From NCBI GenBank assembly GCA_036501365.1, contig DASYAL010000078.1, positions 73,906 through 137,905 on the forward strand: DNA of 64,000 nt, in the 5' to 3' direction. Within the stretch, counting starts at the first letter, position 1. Every line of letters begins with the position of its first letter. Shown piece by piece: positions 8,798-17,586 of the stretch. Source of the DNA: CAIKMD01 sp036501365. Lineage in GTDB: Bacteria; Pseudomonadota; Alphaproteobacteria; ATCC43930; CGMCC-115725. The notes below the pieces were generated by a model. That model did no database searches. It saw only the letters and a program-made list of their open reading frames with translations, and was not told the origin of the DNA. The translations under genes and the position numbers were made by a program.

Positions 8798-9670
8798 ATG
8801 ATCTCGATCGTCACCGCGACGCGACGCGTTTTTCCCATTGCCGCTGTCGCGCTTTTCCTGCTGGCCGCGAGCGCGCAGGCCGATCCGCAATGGCTCACCT
8901 TGCCGCCGACACCGAGTCTGCCCAAGCCGGCGCAAAACGGCTATGCGCCGGTCAACGGCATCCGGATCTGGTATGCGAGCTTCGGCCAAGGCGCGCCGGT
9001 GCTGCTGGTTCATGGCGGCCTCGCCAATGCCGATTATTGGGGCAACCAAGTGCCCGAATTGGCGAAGCACTACCGCGTCATCGTGATGGATAGCCGCGGC
9101 CATGGCCGCAGCACCCGCGATGCGCGGCCCTTTGGCTACGACCTCATGGCTGCGGACGTGATCGCTCTGCTCGATTTCCTCAAGCTCCGCAAGGTCGCGC
9201 TGATCGGCTGGAGCGACGGCGCGATCATCGGCCTCGACATCGCGATGCATCATCCCGAGCGGCTGACCAAGCTGTTCGCCTTCGCCGCAAATTCCGATCC
9301 GAGCGGGGTCGCCGATATCGCGCATAGCCCGGTCTTCACAGCCTATATCGCGCGCGCCGAGAAGGAATATGAGAAGCTGTCACCGACGCCGACCGAGTAC
9401 CACGCGTTTCTCGATCAGATCAACAAGATGTGGGACACGCAGCCGAACTGGACGGCCGAGAATCTCGCCGGCATCAAGGTGCCGGTCTGGATCGTCGACG
9501 CCGATCACGACGAGGCGATCAAGCGCGAGAACACCTTGTTCATGGCCGACCATATCCCCGGCGCCGGGCTCCTGATCGAGCCGCAGGTCAGCCATTTCGC
9601 CTTCCTGCAAGACCCGCGGCAATTCACGGCCGACATCCTGCATTTCCTCGCGCACGTGCAAGGCCGTTAG
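8798..9670 (+). CDS. Exported alpha/beta hydrolase
   Basis: A 290-residue alpha/beta-fold hydrolase with an N-terminal signal peptide (cut near SAQA-D, residue 28). The nucleophile elbow GWSDG places S139 as the catalytic serine, the oxyanion region is VHGGLANADYW, and DADHDE and the C-terminal SHFAFLQD supply acid and histidine. ATG 8798 is chosen because AGGAGGA lies 7 bases upstream. Relatives act on esters, lactones or epoxides; the substrate cannot be read from sequence. The export signal suggests periplasmic action. Confidence 0.85.
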   Translation: MISIVTATRRVFPIAAVALFLLAASAQADPQWLTLPPTPSLPKPAQNGYAPVNGIRIWYASFGQGAPVLLVHGGLANADYWGNQVPELAKHYRVIVMDSRGHGRSTRDARPFGYDLMAADVIALLDFLKLRKVALIGWSDGAIIGLDIAMHHPERLTKLFAFAANSDPSGVADIAHSPVFTAYIARAEKEYEKLSPTPTEYHAFLDQINKMWDTQPNWTAENLAGIKVPVWIVDADHDEAIKRENTLFMADHIPGAGLLIEPQVSHFAFLQDPRQFTADILHFLAHVQGR

Positions 9671-9694
9671 GAACGAAAGGAAAACCGGCGCTCG

Positions 9695-10042
9695 CTAATC
9701 GGTTTCAGGCGGGCGTTTTCCGCCATCGAAGCTGTAGCTGCTCGCGAAGTCGAGCATCAGCCGCGATAGCTTCTGCGCCGCATCGACGTAATCCGTGCCC
9801 GTCTTCGACGCGAATTCGCCCTGGCATTGGATGACCTCGGCGGCATCGTGGCAGGAAGCGAGCTTTTCCCACATCGCCGCTTCCTGCTTGAGGCGCGCCT
9901 GCATGAACTGCGCCATCTCCTGCGACAGCTTGGACATATTGCGCGCCCAGCTCCCGAAGGCGTTCCGATTGAAGTCGAAGACGCCGTCGAAGGCGGCCGT
10001 CGGCTCCGCGGCCGGGCTCGGTTTGCGTTTGTCGTCGGGCAT
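9695..10042 (-). CDS. Phasin-family protein
   Basis: A 115-residue protein, largely amphipathic helix, with the phasin-like pattern of spaced hydrophobics and the segments NRNAFGSWARNMSKLSQEM and EVIQCQGEFASKTGTDYV. Phasins coat polyhydroxyalkanoate granules. The ATG at 10042 is the only start that removes a non-family N-terminal stretch; GAGG lies about 12 bases upstream, slightly far. It is divergent from lemA with 155 bases between them. No polyhydroxyalkanoate synthase gene is in the window, so the granule role comes from family alone. Confidence 0.72.
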   Translation of the reverse strand: MPDDKRKPSPAAEPTAAFDGVFDFNRNAFGSWARNMSKLSQEMAQFMQARLKQEAAMWEKLASCHDAAEVIQCQGEFASKTGTDYVDAAQKLSRLMLDFASSYSFDGGKRPPETD

Positions 10043-10197
10043 GATGATGCTTGACCTCGCGACGCTGCAAAAGAGAAACACCGCTATCTTCTATCGCTGC
10101 CTGGCGCGTGACAAGGAGCAAGATTTGCGGCGTTTGCGGCCGTCGGCGGCCGATCATAAAATGCGCTCCCGCAGTTCGAGCAGGGAAAGGCCGCACG

Positions 10198-10767
10198 ATG
10201 TCTGTCGGGCTTTGGGTCGTCTTGGGGATCATCGTCCTGGTGGCGATCGTCGTCATCGGCATCTATAACGGCCTCGTCGCCGGGCGGCAGGAAGTGCGCA
10301 ATGCCTGGTCGCAGATCGACATTCAGCTCAAGCGCCGCCATGACCTCATCCCGAACCTCGTCAACGCGGTGAAGGATTCGATGCAGGTCGAGAAAGCGCA
10401 GCTCACCGCGGTGATCGAGGCGCGCAACCAGGCGGTCAGTGCGCGCACGCCGGACGAATCGATGAAGGCCGAGAATGCCCTCACCGGCACGCTGCGCCAG
10501 CTTTTCGCGCTGGTCGAATCCTATCCGCAACTGCGCTCGCAGCAGAACGTTTCCAGCCTGATGGAAGAGCTGTCCTCGACCGAGAACCGTATCAGCTTCG
10601 CGCGCCAGCATTACAACGACGCGGTCCAGGCGCAGAACATCCGCGTTGCCTCCTTCCCGGGGGTGCTGCTCGCCTCGACCTTCGGCTTCTCGTCCGAGAC
10701 CATGTATCAGGTGCCCGAGGCCGAACGCGCCGCGACCGACGCCGTGCCGGATGTGCGCTTGACTTGA
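10198..10767 (+). CDS. lemA: LemA family membrane protein
   Basis: A 189-residue protein with one N-terminal membrane helix (residues 5-25) and a helical cytoplasmic or periplasmic domain. The segments YNGLVAGRQEVRNAWSQID, RRHDLIPNLV and QHYNDAVQ are LemA signatures. ATG 10198 is supported by AGGGAAAGG 7 bases upstream. It precedes an M48 metalloprotease gene by 12 bases, the usual genomic partnership for LemA proteins, whose biochemical role is still poorly defined. Confidence 0.93.
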   Translation: MSVGLWVVLGIIVLVAIVVIGIYNGLVAGRQEVRNAWSQIDIQLKRRHDLIPNLVNAVKDSMQVEKAQLTAVIEARNQAVSARTPDESMKAENALTGTLRQLFALVESYPQLRSQQNVSSLMEELSSTENRISFARQHYNDAVQAQNIRVASFPGVLLASTFGFSSETMYQVPEAERAATDAVPDVRLT

Positions 10768-10779
10768 CGGGTCGCCGCC

Positions 10780-11982
10780 ATGGCTGACGCCTCGGCCACG
10801 CTTTACAACACCGATTTCCGCCGCGCGATTGCGCGCAACAAGCGCAATACCGTCATCCTCTTCATCGTTCTGCTGCTGATTTCGGCGGTGGTCGGCTACG
10901 TCCTCGGCTGGGCGCTCGCGATCATCCAGCTGATCTGGAATCTGCCCGCCGACGAGGTCAGCCAGCTCAGCGCCGGCTCGGTCCTGCTCGATCTCTTCGG
11001 GCCGCCGCGGCCGGACGCGCTCATCGGCGCGGCGATCGTCGCTGGCGCGGGACTGATCTGGGGGCTGATCACGCTGAGCTCGGGCGCCGAGATCCTCGCC
11101 TCCTTCGCCGGCGCGCGCGACGCCAACCCCAACGACCCGCATGAGCGGCAGCTGATCGACGTGGTGGCCGAGATGGCGATCGCCGCCGGCCTGTCGCCGC
11201 CGCGCGCCATGGTCATCGACACGCCTGCGCTCAATGCTTTCGCCAGCGGCTCCTCGCCGAAAAGCGCGATGATCACAGCGACGACCGGCATCCTTCAGGC
11301 CTGCACGCGCGCGGAGCTGCAAGCCGTGATCGGCCATGAGATGGGGCATGTCGCCGAATACGATGTGCGCTACACGACCGTGGTTGCAGCGATGGCGGGC
11401 GTCATCGTGCTGCTCGCGCATTTTCTCGGCAATGTCGTCTACTGGTCGATGGGCTGGGGCGGCGGTTGGGGCGGTTATGGCTATGGCGGCTACGGCTACC
11501 GACCCGCGCGCGCGCGCGAGGAAGGCGGCGCCTCGGGCGCGCGGATCGCGCTGACCCTGGTCGTCGTGGTACTGCTGGTCGTGCTGCTGATCGTCGCGCC
11601 GCTCGCCTCGAAGCTGGTGCAGATGGCGATCTCGCGCCAGCGCGAATATCTCGCCGATGTCAGCTCGGCGAAGCTGACACGCAATCCCGTCGGTCTCATT
11701 CACGCCCTGCAGCGACTCGAGGCGAGCGATACCAATATCGCGCGCAGCAATTCGCCGGTCTCGGCGCTCTGCATCGCCGCGCCGAAAGGCGCCTGGCTGA
11801 GCGGGCTGTTCTCGACCCATCCGCCGATCCCCGAGCGCATCGCGCGGCTACGCAATCTCGGCGGTGTTGCGGTCAGCGCGACCGAGACGCCGGCTTCGGT
11901 ACCCGAGGTGCCCGAGGTCGAGCGTCATCCGCAAGGACCCTGGGACACGAGCGCGCCGCCGAGCAAAGGCCCCTGGGGCTGA
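10780..11982 (+). CDS. M48-family membrane metalloprotease (HtpX-like)
   Basis: A 400-residue zinc peptidase. The metal motif HEMGH is at 186-190 and the third ligand is probably in QREYLAD further on. Two membrane segments precede the motif (about 28-50 and 82-105) and two follow, separated by an unusual loop rich in Gly, Tyr and Trp near residues 228-242. The C-terminal 40 residues are Pro-rich and disordered. Relatives degrade damaged membrane proteins. It is translated right after lemA and was probably co-transcribed with it. Confidence 0.92.
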   Translation: MADASATLYNTDFRRAIARNKRNTVILFIVLLLISAVVGYVLGWALAIIQLIWNLPADEVSQLSAGSVLLDLFGPPRPDALIGAAIVAGAGLIWGLITLSSGAEILASFAGARDANPNDPHERQLIDVVAEMAIAAGLSPPRAMVIDTPALNAFASGSSPKSAMITATTGILQACTRAELQAVIGHEMGHVAEYDVRYTTVVAAMAGVIVLLAHFLGNVVYWSMGWGGGWGGYGYGGYGYRPARAREEGGASGARIALTLVVVVLLVVLLIVAPLASKLVQMAISRQREYLADVSSAKLTRNPVGLIHALQRLEASDTNIARSNSPVSALCIAAPKGAWLSGLFSTHPPIPERIARLRNLGGVAVSATETPASVPEVPEVERHPQGPWDTSAPPSKGPWG

Positions 11983-12008
11983 TCATTCTCGAGGAGAAAC
12001 AGGACATC

Positions 12009-12488
12009 ATGAAAACCGCCGTCGTCGTCGGCAATCCGAAGCCGAAATCGCGCACGCTCGAAGCCGGCCTGCTGGTGGCGAAGAAGCTCACCGGCGCCGA
12101 GCCCGACCTCGTCCTCGACCTCGTCGCGTTCGGCGCGGCGCTGCTCGAATTCGGCAATCCGAAGGTCAACGAGGCGATCGAGGCAGTGCGGCGCTGCGAC
12201 GTCGCAGTCTTTGCCAGCCCGACCTTCAAGGCGACCTATACCGGCCTCATCAAGCTCTTCCTCGACCAGATCCCGAGCGACGGCCTCGCCGGCGTCACCG
12301 CTTTTCCGGTGATGCTCGGCGCGGGGCCGGCGCATGCGCTGGCGCCCGATCTGCTGTTCAAGCCGGTGCTGGTCGAGCTTGGCGCGATCTGCCCCGCGGT
12401 TGGGCTCTATCTCATCGACAAGAATTTCGCCGAAGATCCGCGGCTCGACGCCTGGGTGACCCGGGCGAAGCCGCTGCTGCCGCGGTAA
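12009..12488 (+). CDS. NADPH-dependent FMN reductase family protein
   Basis: A 159-residue flavodoxin-fold protein with the FMN-phosphate loop GNPKPKSRT near the N-terminus, the core strand VAVFASPTFKATYTGLIKLFLDQ, and VTAFPVMLGAGPAHAL. This fits the SsuE/ArsH-like FMN reductase family. The ATG at 12009 is preceded by GAGGAG about 13 bases upstream and a closer AGGAC. It lies 26 bases after the M48 gene and 51 before a PPOX flavoprotein, so it may sit at the end of the lemA transcript. Confidence 0.85.
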   Translation: MKTAVVVGNPKPKSRTLEAGLLVAKKLTGAEPDLVLDLVAFGAALLEFGNPKVNEAIEAVRRCDVAVFASPTFKATYTGLIKLFLDQIPSDGLAGVTAFPVMLGAGPAHALAPDLLFKPVLVELGAICPAVGLYLIDKNFAEDPRLDAWVTRAKPLLPR

Positions 12489-12539
12489 GCGGCACAGCAC
12501 GGCAATACTTTCTTATCCAACCGGTCCTACGATCGTGCC

Positions 12540-13169
12540 ATGGACCGGATCGAACATCCTTCGGTAACCACGATCGGCGAGCTGGACCGTCTCTACGCCC
12601 CGCCGCATGAGCGCGCGGTCAAGAAGGAGCTCGATCGTATCGATGCGCTGGGCCGCGCCTTCATTGCCGCCTCGCCCTTCCTCGTGATGGCGACCGGCAG
12701 CGCCGACGGCCTCGATTGCTCGCCCAAAGGCGACGAGCCGGGCTTCGTCCAGGTCGCGGACGACGGCAAGAGGCTGATGATCCCCGACCGGCCCGGCAAC
12801 AACCGCATCGACGGCCTCAGGAACCTGGTCGAGGATTCGCGGATCGCGCTGCTGTTCTTCGTGCCCGGCGCCAACGATACCTACCGCGTCAACGGCCGCG
12901 CGCGGATCAGCGCCGAGCCGGCGCTGCGGGCGCGTTTCGACGTCGACGGCAAGGAGCCGCGGACGGTGATCGTCGTCGCGGTCGAGCAAGCATTCCATCA
13001 CTCGCCCAAGGCCCTCATCCGCTCCGATCTTTGGCATGCCGGCGCGGCGATGCCGTTGCCGGAAGGGGTGCCGACGATCGGCGACTTCGCCGCCCGCAAC
13101 GATCCGCGCCTCGACGTCGCACGCTTCAACGCCGATTACGCCAGGGACCTGATCGCCGACCTTTATTGA
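12540..13169 (+). CDS. Pyridoxamine 5'-phosphate oxidase-like FMN protein (MSMEG_1061 type)
   Basis: A 209-residue split-barrel flavoprotein. The core has FLVMATGSADGLDCSPKGD, then DRPGNNRIDGLRNL and RIALLFFVPG, a pattern seen in the MSMEG_1061 class of PPOX-like proteins rather than in true PdxH. These bind FMN or F420-like cofactors; the substrate is unknown. It sits between an FMN reductase and a deacetylase on the same strand. Confidence 0.85.
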   Translation: MDRIEHPSVTTIGELDRLYAPPHERAVKKELDRIDALGRAFIAASPFLVMATGSADGLDCSPKGDEPGFVQVADDGKRLMIPDRPGNNRIDGLRNLVEDSRIALLFFVPGANDTYRVNGRARISAEPALRARFDVDGKEPRTVIVVAVEQAFHHSPKALIRSDLWHAGAAMPLPEGVPTIGDFAARNDPRLDVARFNADYARDLIADLY

Positions 13170-13247
13170 GCCTGCCGCAGCCGCAACTGGAGACTGAGCG
13201 CGCCGCGCGATAATCTCTCGGCCGTAAAGCGGTTGGGAGGAGGCGGC

Positions 13248-14120
13248 ATGACCCCGCGCGAGCGCGCTTCATATTCGGCGATCGTCGACCGGCCGGCGCT
13301 GCGATTGCCCGATGGGCTGCGGCTCGTGCTCTGGCCCGTCGTCAATCTCGAGGTCTGGGAGATCGAGCGGCCGATGGCGCGCCAGGTACTGCCGGCGCCG
13401 AGCGGGGTCGCGGTGCAGCCGGACATCCCGAATTGGAGCTGGCACGAATACGGCATGCGGGTTGGCGTATGGCGGTTCTTCGAGGCGTTCGACCGCCATG
13501 CCATCCGGCCGACGCTGTCGATCAACGCCGAGGTCGTCGAAATCTATCCGCGGGTCGCAGCGGCGGCGCGCGAGCGGCGCTGGGAATTCATGGGCCACGC
13601 GCTGGTGCAGATGCCGATCCACCAAGTGACCGATCAGCGGGCCATGATCAAACGGTCGCTCGACATGCTCGGCGACTTCACCGGCCAGCGTCCGAAAGGC
13701 TGGCTCGGCCCCGGCCTCACCGAGACCGAAGAAACGCCCGACCTTCTGACCGAAGCCGGCGTGCAATATGTCGGCGACTATGTCCATGACGACGAGCCCG
13801 CCGAGATCGCGACGCGGCACGGGCCGCTGGTGACGCTGCCCTATACCGTCGAGCTCAACGACATCCCGATGATGATGGTGCAGCATCACCGCTCGACGGC
13901 GTTCCTCGAGCGCGCGCGCGACCAGTTCGACCGGCTCTATCAGGAGGGGGCGAGCCGCGCGAAGATCCTGTGCTTCGCCATCCACCCCTATATCTCGGGC
14001 GTGCCGCACCGCATCAAATATCTCGAGGCGTTTCTCGATTACGCGCGCGGTCATAAAGGCGTGGCGTTCTGGACCGGCGAGGAAATCCTCGACTGGTATC
14101 GCGGCGCGCGCAGCAAATAG
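13248..14120 (+). CDS. NodB/PuuE-type polysaccharide deacetylase-fold hydrolase
   Basis: A 290-residue protein of the polysaccharide deacetylase fold. The usual metal motif TFDDG is missing; the equivalent strand reads LWPVVNLEVWE. Conserved pieces such as WSWHEYGMRVGVWRFFE, GHALVQMPIHQ and GWLGPGLTETEETPDLL match the PuuE allantoinase/cyclic-imidase branch, in which the ring amide of a heterocycle is opened. ATG 13248 has GGGAGGAGG just upstream; an in-frame TTG further upstream lies inside that site. The stop overlaps the GTG start of the MFS gene by one base, so import and hydrolysis of a small cyclic compound is a reasonable inference. Confidence 0.82.
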   Translation: MTPRERASYSAIVDRPALRLPDGLRLVLWPVVNLEVWEIERPMARQVLPAPSGVAVQPDIPNWSWHEYGMRVGVWRFFEAFDRHAIRPTLSINAEVVEIYPRVAAAARERRWEFMGHALVQMPIHQVTDQRAMIKRSLDMLGDFTGQRPKGWLGPGLTETEETPDLLTEAGVQYVGDYVHDDEPAEIATRHGPLVTLPYTVELNDIPMMMVQHHRSTAFLERARDQFDRLYQEGASRAKILCFAIHPYISGVPHRIKYLEAFLDYARGHKGVAFWTGEEILDWYRGARSK

Positions 14121-15529
14121 TGGCGTCGGTCTCCCAACCTCGCCTCGCGGCGCGCCGGCCGTTTATCGTGCCGCTGATCGTCGGCTGCGCGCAATTCATG
14201 CACCAGTTCGACGGCTCGGTCATCACCACCGCCTTGCCGGCGATGGCGCGCTCGCTTGGCGAGGACCCGCTGCGGCTCAACCTCGCGATCACCTGCTATC
14301 TGCTGGCGCTCGCGGTCTTCGTCCCCGTCAGCGGCTGGCTTTCCGACAAGTTCGGCGGCAAGCGCGTCTTCCTCGTCGCGATCGTGATCTTCTCGCTGAG
14401 CTCGCTGCTGTGCGGCCTGTCGCATACGCTCGCCGAGCTGGTCGTCGCCCGCACGCTGCAAGGTTTCGGCGGCGCGATGATGACGCCGGTCGGCCGCATC
14501 ATCGTCGCCAAAAGCGTGCCGAAATCCGAGCTCATCCAAGCGATGAACTGGGTGACGATCCCCGCGCTGCTCGGCCCGATCCTCGGGCCCTCGGTCGGCG
14601 GCTTCATCGTCACTTATTTCTCGTGGCAATGGATCTTTTTCATCAACCTGCCGATCGGCGTGCTCGGCGTCTGCCTCGTCTATGCCTTCATCCCCAATTT
14701 GCGCGAAACCGACGTGCCGGCCTTCGATCTGCGCGGCTTCGTTCTCGTCGGCTTTGCGGTCGCGGCAATGATCCTCGGCTTCGAGGCGATGGGGCGCGGC
14801 CTTTTTCCGGCCTCGGCGATCGCCGTGCTGATCGCGCTCGGCATGAGCTGCGGCGTGACCTATATCTTTCATGCGCGGCGCAAGGCCGGGCCGATCATCG
14901 ATCTCAGCCTGTTGCGCATACGGACCTTCGCCGCGTCGATCTGGGGCGGCGCGCTGGTCTATGTCGGCGCGACCTCGCAGGTCTTTCTGCTGGCGTTGTT
15001 GCTGCAATTGGGGTTCGGCTTTACGCCCTTCCAATCGGGCCTCACCACCCTCGCCTCCGCGGTCGGCTCGGTCGCTATCAAGTCGATGGTGCGCCCGGTG
15101 GTGCGCTTCTTCGGCATCCGCCGGCTGCTGATTTACAACACGGCGCTGACCGCGGCCTATATCTTCGTCTGCGGCACCTTCCGCGTCACCACGCCTTACG
15201 CGGTCATCCTGTTGACCTTGCTGATCTCGGGTCTGTCGCGCTCGGTCGAATACACCGCGATCCAGTCCCTCGGTTATGCCGACCTGCCGCCCGCCCTCAC
15301 CGCGCGCGCGACCGGCTTTTCCGCGATGGCGCAGCAGGTCTGGCTGAGCTTCGGCGTCGGTCTCGTCGCGCTGATCATGCAGCTCGCGCGGCAATGGCAC
15401 GGCCATGCCGAGATCGCGCCCAACGACATCGCGCCAGCTTATTACACCATCGCATTCCTGAGCCTCGCCGGCGCCGTCGTGTTTGCGCGGCTGCCGCGCA
15501 ACGCCGGCGCGCAGCTCGATTTACGCTAG
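14120..15529 (+). CDS. MFS transporter, DHA2/EmrB-like
   Basis: A 469-residue membrane protein with a 14-helix DHA2-like hydrophobicity pattern. Motif A reads GWLSDKFGGKRV near residue 75, and motif C-like residues GPILGPSVGG follow around residue 155. Family members are proton-driven exporters of drugs or metabolites. The GTG start overlaps the deacetylase stop by one base. The gene ends one base before a convergent MFS gene. Confidence 0.9.
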   Translation: MASVSQPRLAARRPFIVPLIVGCAQFMHQFDGSVITTALPAMARSLGEDPLRLNLAITCYLLALAVFVPVSGWLSDKFGGKRVFLVAIVIFSLSSLLCGLSHTLAELVVARTLQGFGGAMMTPVGRIIVAKSVPKSELIQAMNWVTIPALLGPILGPSVGGFIVTYFSWQWIFFINLPIGVLGVCLVYAFIPNLRETDVPAFDLRGFVLVGFAVAAMILGFEAMGRGLFPASAIAVLIALGMSCGVTYIFHARRKAGPIIDLSLLRIRTFAASIWGGALVYVGATSQVFLLALLLQLGFGFTPFQSGLTTLASAVGSVAIKSMVRPVVRFFGIRRLLIYNTALTAAYIFVCGTFRVTTPYAVILLTLLISGLSRSVEYTAIQSLGYADLPPALTARATGFSAMAQQVWLSFGVGLVALIMQLARQWHGHAEIAPNDIAPAYYTIAFLSLAGAVVFARLPRNAGAQLDLR

Positions 15530-15530
15530 A

Positions 15531-16913
15531 TCAGAGCTGCGGCGAGAGCTGCTCGAGCACGCGGCCGCGCGTCTCGATCACGAACAGCGTGCAGATGACG
15601 AAGGCGAAGCTCGCGATGCAGCCGAAGAATACGAAGACCGCGTTGAGGCCGAAGCCCGGCAACAGCCCGCCGACGATCAGGGGCCCGACCGTCGCGGCGG
15701 AGCGCTGCCAGGCGGAGGCGACGCCGCTGCCGAGCGCGCGCATGTTGTTGGCGTAGATCTCGGCGGTGTAGAGGCCGAGCGCTAAGAGCAAGGTCGCGAG
15801 GAAGAAATAGGTGATGCAGATGCGCAGCAGCACACTCTCGGCGCTGCTCGCATCGACGACGAGGAAGGAGAGCAGCGGCAGCGCCGTGCCGAGCAGCCCG
15901 ATCACGAAGAGCGGCCGCCGTCCGACGAGATCGACCGTGAACACGGTGATGATCGTGCCGACCAGGGTCGCCGCGGTCTGGATGAAGCCATAGGTGAGCG
16001 ATTGCTGCAGTGGCAGGTGGAACACCGCGCGATAGATCGAGGGCAGCCAGGTGCCGACGCCGTAGCTGAGGCCGAAGCAGGAAATCCAGAGGCACCAGGC
16101 GACTACTGTGCGCTTCAGATAGATGCCCTTGAAGAGGTCGCCGAAGCGGCAGGGCGCGGGCCGCGCCGGCGGCAGATCGGTCGGCAGCGGTGGCAGGGCC
16201 TTACCGCTGCGCCTCGCGATCGCCTCGATATTGGTCAGCACGCGGTCGGCCTCGGCGAAGCGGCCCTTGCTCGCGAGCCAGCGCGCCGATTCCGGCACCA
16301 TCCAGCGCAGCGGCAGAGCGAGCAGCGCCGGAGCCGCGCCGATGATGAACATCCACTGCCAGCCAAAGCGCGGCACGATCCACGCGCCCATGAACGCGCT
16401 GGCGGTAAGGCCGAGCGCGAACAGCACCTGGATCCCGAGCGCGAACATGCCACGGCCGCGCGCTTTCGCGAACTCGTTGATGTAAGTGATCATGATCGGC
16501 ACCTCGCCGCCGAGGCCGATGCCTTGGACGAAGCGGAACGACAGCAGCGATTGGTAATCCCACGCGAAGGCGCAAGCGAGGCTCATGATGCTGAAGACCA
16601 GCAAGGTCATCAGCAGCACCGGGATGCGGCCCCAGCGTTCGGCGAGCCAGCCGGCGCTGATCGAACCGATGGTCTGGCCGGCATAGCCGGCGGCGATCAG
16701 CATGCCGGTCTGCGACGGCGCGAGCTTCCAGAGCGTGTTGAGCACCGGCAGCACGTAAGCGATGGCAAGCGCGTCGACCGCATCGAAGAACCATGCGCTG
16801 GCGATGATGATGCCGACGATGAGTTGCCAGGAAGTGAAAGGCAGCCGCTCGATGCGCGCGGCGATCAGGCGCTCGTTCTGCGCCGCAGGAATGGCATCGG
16901 CCGGCACGCTCAT
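15531..16913 (-). CDS. MFS transporter, sugar/aromatic-acid porter type
   Basis: A 460-residue 12-helix transporter. The first half has GWLAERWGRIPVLL (motif A) and FRFVQGIGLGGEVPI, and the middle has VPESARWLASKGR, features shared by sugar-porter and aromatic acid:H+ symporters. It is probably an importer of an organic acid. The ridA gene on the same strand lies 56 bases upstream, so the two may be co-transcribed. Confidence 0.9.
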   Translation of the reverse strand: MSVPADAIPAAQNERLIAARIERLPFTSWQLIVGIIIASAWFFDAVDALAIAYVLPVLNTLWKLAPSQTGMLIAAGYAGQTIGSISAGWLAERWGRIPVLLMTLLVFSIMSLACAFAWDYQSLLSFRFVQGIGLGGEVPIMITYINEFAKARGRGMFALGIQVLFALGLTASAFMGAWIVPRFGWQWMFIIGAAPALLALPLRWMVPESARWLASKGRFAEADRVLTNIEAIARRSGKALPPLPTDLPPARPAPCRFGDLFKGIYLKRTVVAWCLWISCFGLSYGVGTWLPSIYRAVFHLPLQQSLTYGFIQTAATLVGTIITVFTVDLVGRRPLFVIGLLGTALPLLSFLVVDASSAESVLLRICITYFFLATLLLALGLYTAEIYANNMRALGSGVASAWQRSAATVGPLIVGGLLPGFGLNAVFVFFGCIASFAFVICTLFVIETRGRVLEQLSPQL

Positions 16914-16969
16914 CGTTTCCCTCCCCGATTGCGCGGCTTGTTATGGGACCGCCCCGCTTGCGATTTGTC

Positions 16970-17362
16970 TTAAGCTAGATGGAGCGTGAAATCCATCGCG
17001 ACGAGGGCGCCGCGCGGCAGGCTGGCAACACCGACGACGCTGCGCGCCGGCAATCGGCCGGCGGCAAAAAAGCCGGCATAGGCCGCCTCCACACGCTCTA
17101 CAAGTCGCGGCAGATCGACCAGCGCGATCCGCACCACCACAACCTGGCCGCGGTCGAGGCCGGCCGCTTTCAGGATCGCCTCGAGATTGGCGAGAACCTT
17201 GCGGGTCTGCGCCTCGACCTGCTCGGGCAGCGGCGCACGATCGTTCGCCGGATCGATCGGCAACACGCCGTTGACGAAGCCCCAGCCGCCCGCGCGGACG
17301 AGATCGCTCTGGGTCTTGGCGCGCGCGGCCTCCGCGCGCATGGTGGTGAATTCTGTCGCCAT
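16970..17362 (-). CDS. RidA family (YjgF/UK114) protein
   Basis: A 130-residue single-domain protein. The C-terminal LPARSVVGVASLPRGALVAMDF carries the arginine of the RidA active site, and GGWGFVNGVLPID and LANLEAILKAAGLD match the family. RidA proteins hydrolyse reactive enamine/imine intermediates; divergent members take part in catabolic pathways. It is divergent from the Rieske operon, with two strong inverted repeats in between, and precedes an MFS gene. Confidence 0.92.
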   Translation of the reverse strand: MATEFTTMRAEAARAKTQSDLVRAGGWGFVNGVLPIDPANDRAPLPEQVEAQTRKVLANLEAILKAAGLDRGQVVVVRIALVDLPRLVERVEAAYAGFFAAGRLPARSVVGVASLPRGALVAMDFTLHLA

Positions 17363-17411
17363 GGTGCGATTATAGGATTATGGCGGCCGCGGGAGTAGGA
17401 TGCGAGTGCGG

Positions 17412-17467
17412 TGGATTTGAAGTTCCTAAGAATTCGATGGCATATGCGTTTAGGAACTTCAAATCCA
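17412..17467. repeat. Perfect 18-bp inverted repeat (first hairpin)
   Basis: Left arm 17412-17429 (TGGATTTGAAGTTCCTAA) and right arm 17450-17467 are exact reverse complements, separated by 20 bases. No T-tract follows on either strand, so it does not look like an ordinary terminator. It lies in the 224-base region between the divergent ridA and Rieske oxygenase genes and could be an operator for a regulator that is not encoded nearby. Confidence 0.85.
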
Positions 17468-17492
17468 AAACCGCGCTCGATTCAATAGGTCG

Positions 17493-17569
17493 GTCGTGTG
17501 GCTATGAATCCGAAATTCGCTCGGAATCCCGCCCCGAGATCAAAGCGAATTTCGGATTCGCCACACGAC
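17493..17569. repeat. 26-bp inverted repeat with 3-base bulge (second hairpin)
   Basis: Left arm 17493-17521 pairs with right arm 17544-17569 over 10 plus 16 base pairs, with only TAT (17503-17505) bulged out; the loop is 22 bases. It ends 17 bases before the oxygenase start codon, and the ribosome-binding site follows directly. In RNA it would form a very stable stem in the leader. Its inner part (GAATCCGAAATTCG) resembles the arm of the first hairpin (GGATTTGAAGTTCC) at 9 of 14 positions, hinting at related binding sites. Confidence 0.85.
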
Positions 17570-17586
17570 ACAAGGGAGAGATGCCG

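Noticed and set aside
17419..17460. GAAGTTCCTA ... TAGGAACTTC resembles the arms of the yeast FRT site, with GAATTC and CATATG in the loop, as if a cloning scar.
   Set aside because: Only 10 bases per arm match, the spacing is wrong (22 bases between the arms, where FRT has about 14) and the repeat extends beyond the FRT arms into unrelated sequence. A native palindrome is more likely; raw-read inspection would settle it.
17380..17586. Upstream open frame that would extend the Rieske oxygenase by 69 residues.
   Set aside because: It runs through both palindromes and has no ribosome site; AGGGAGAG just before 17587 marks the real start.
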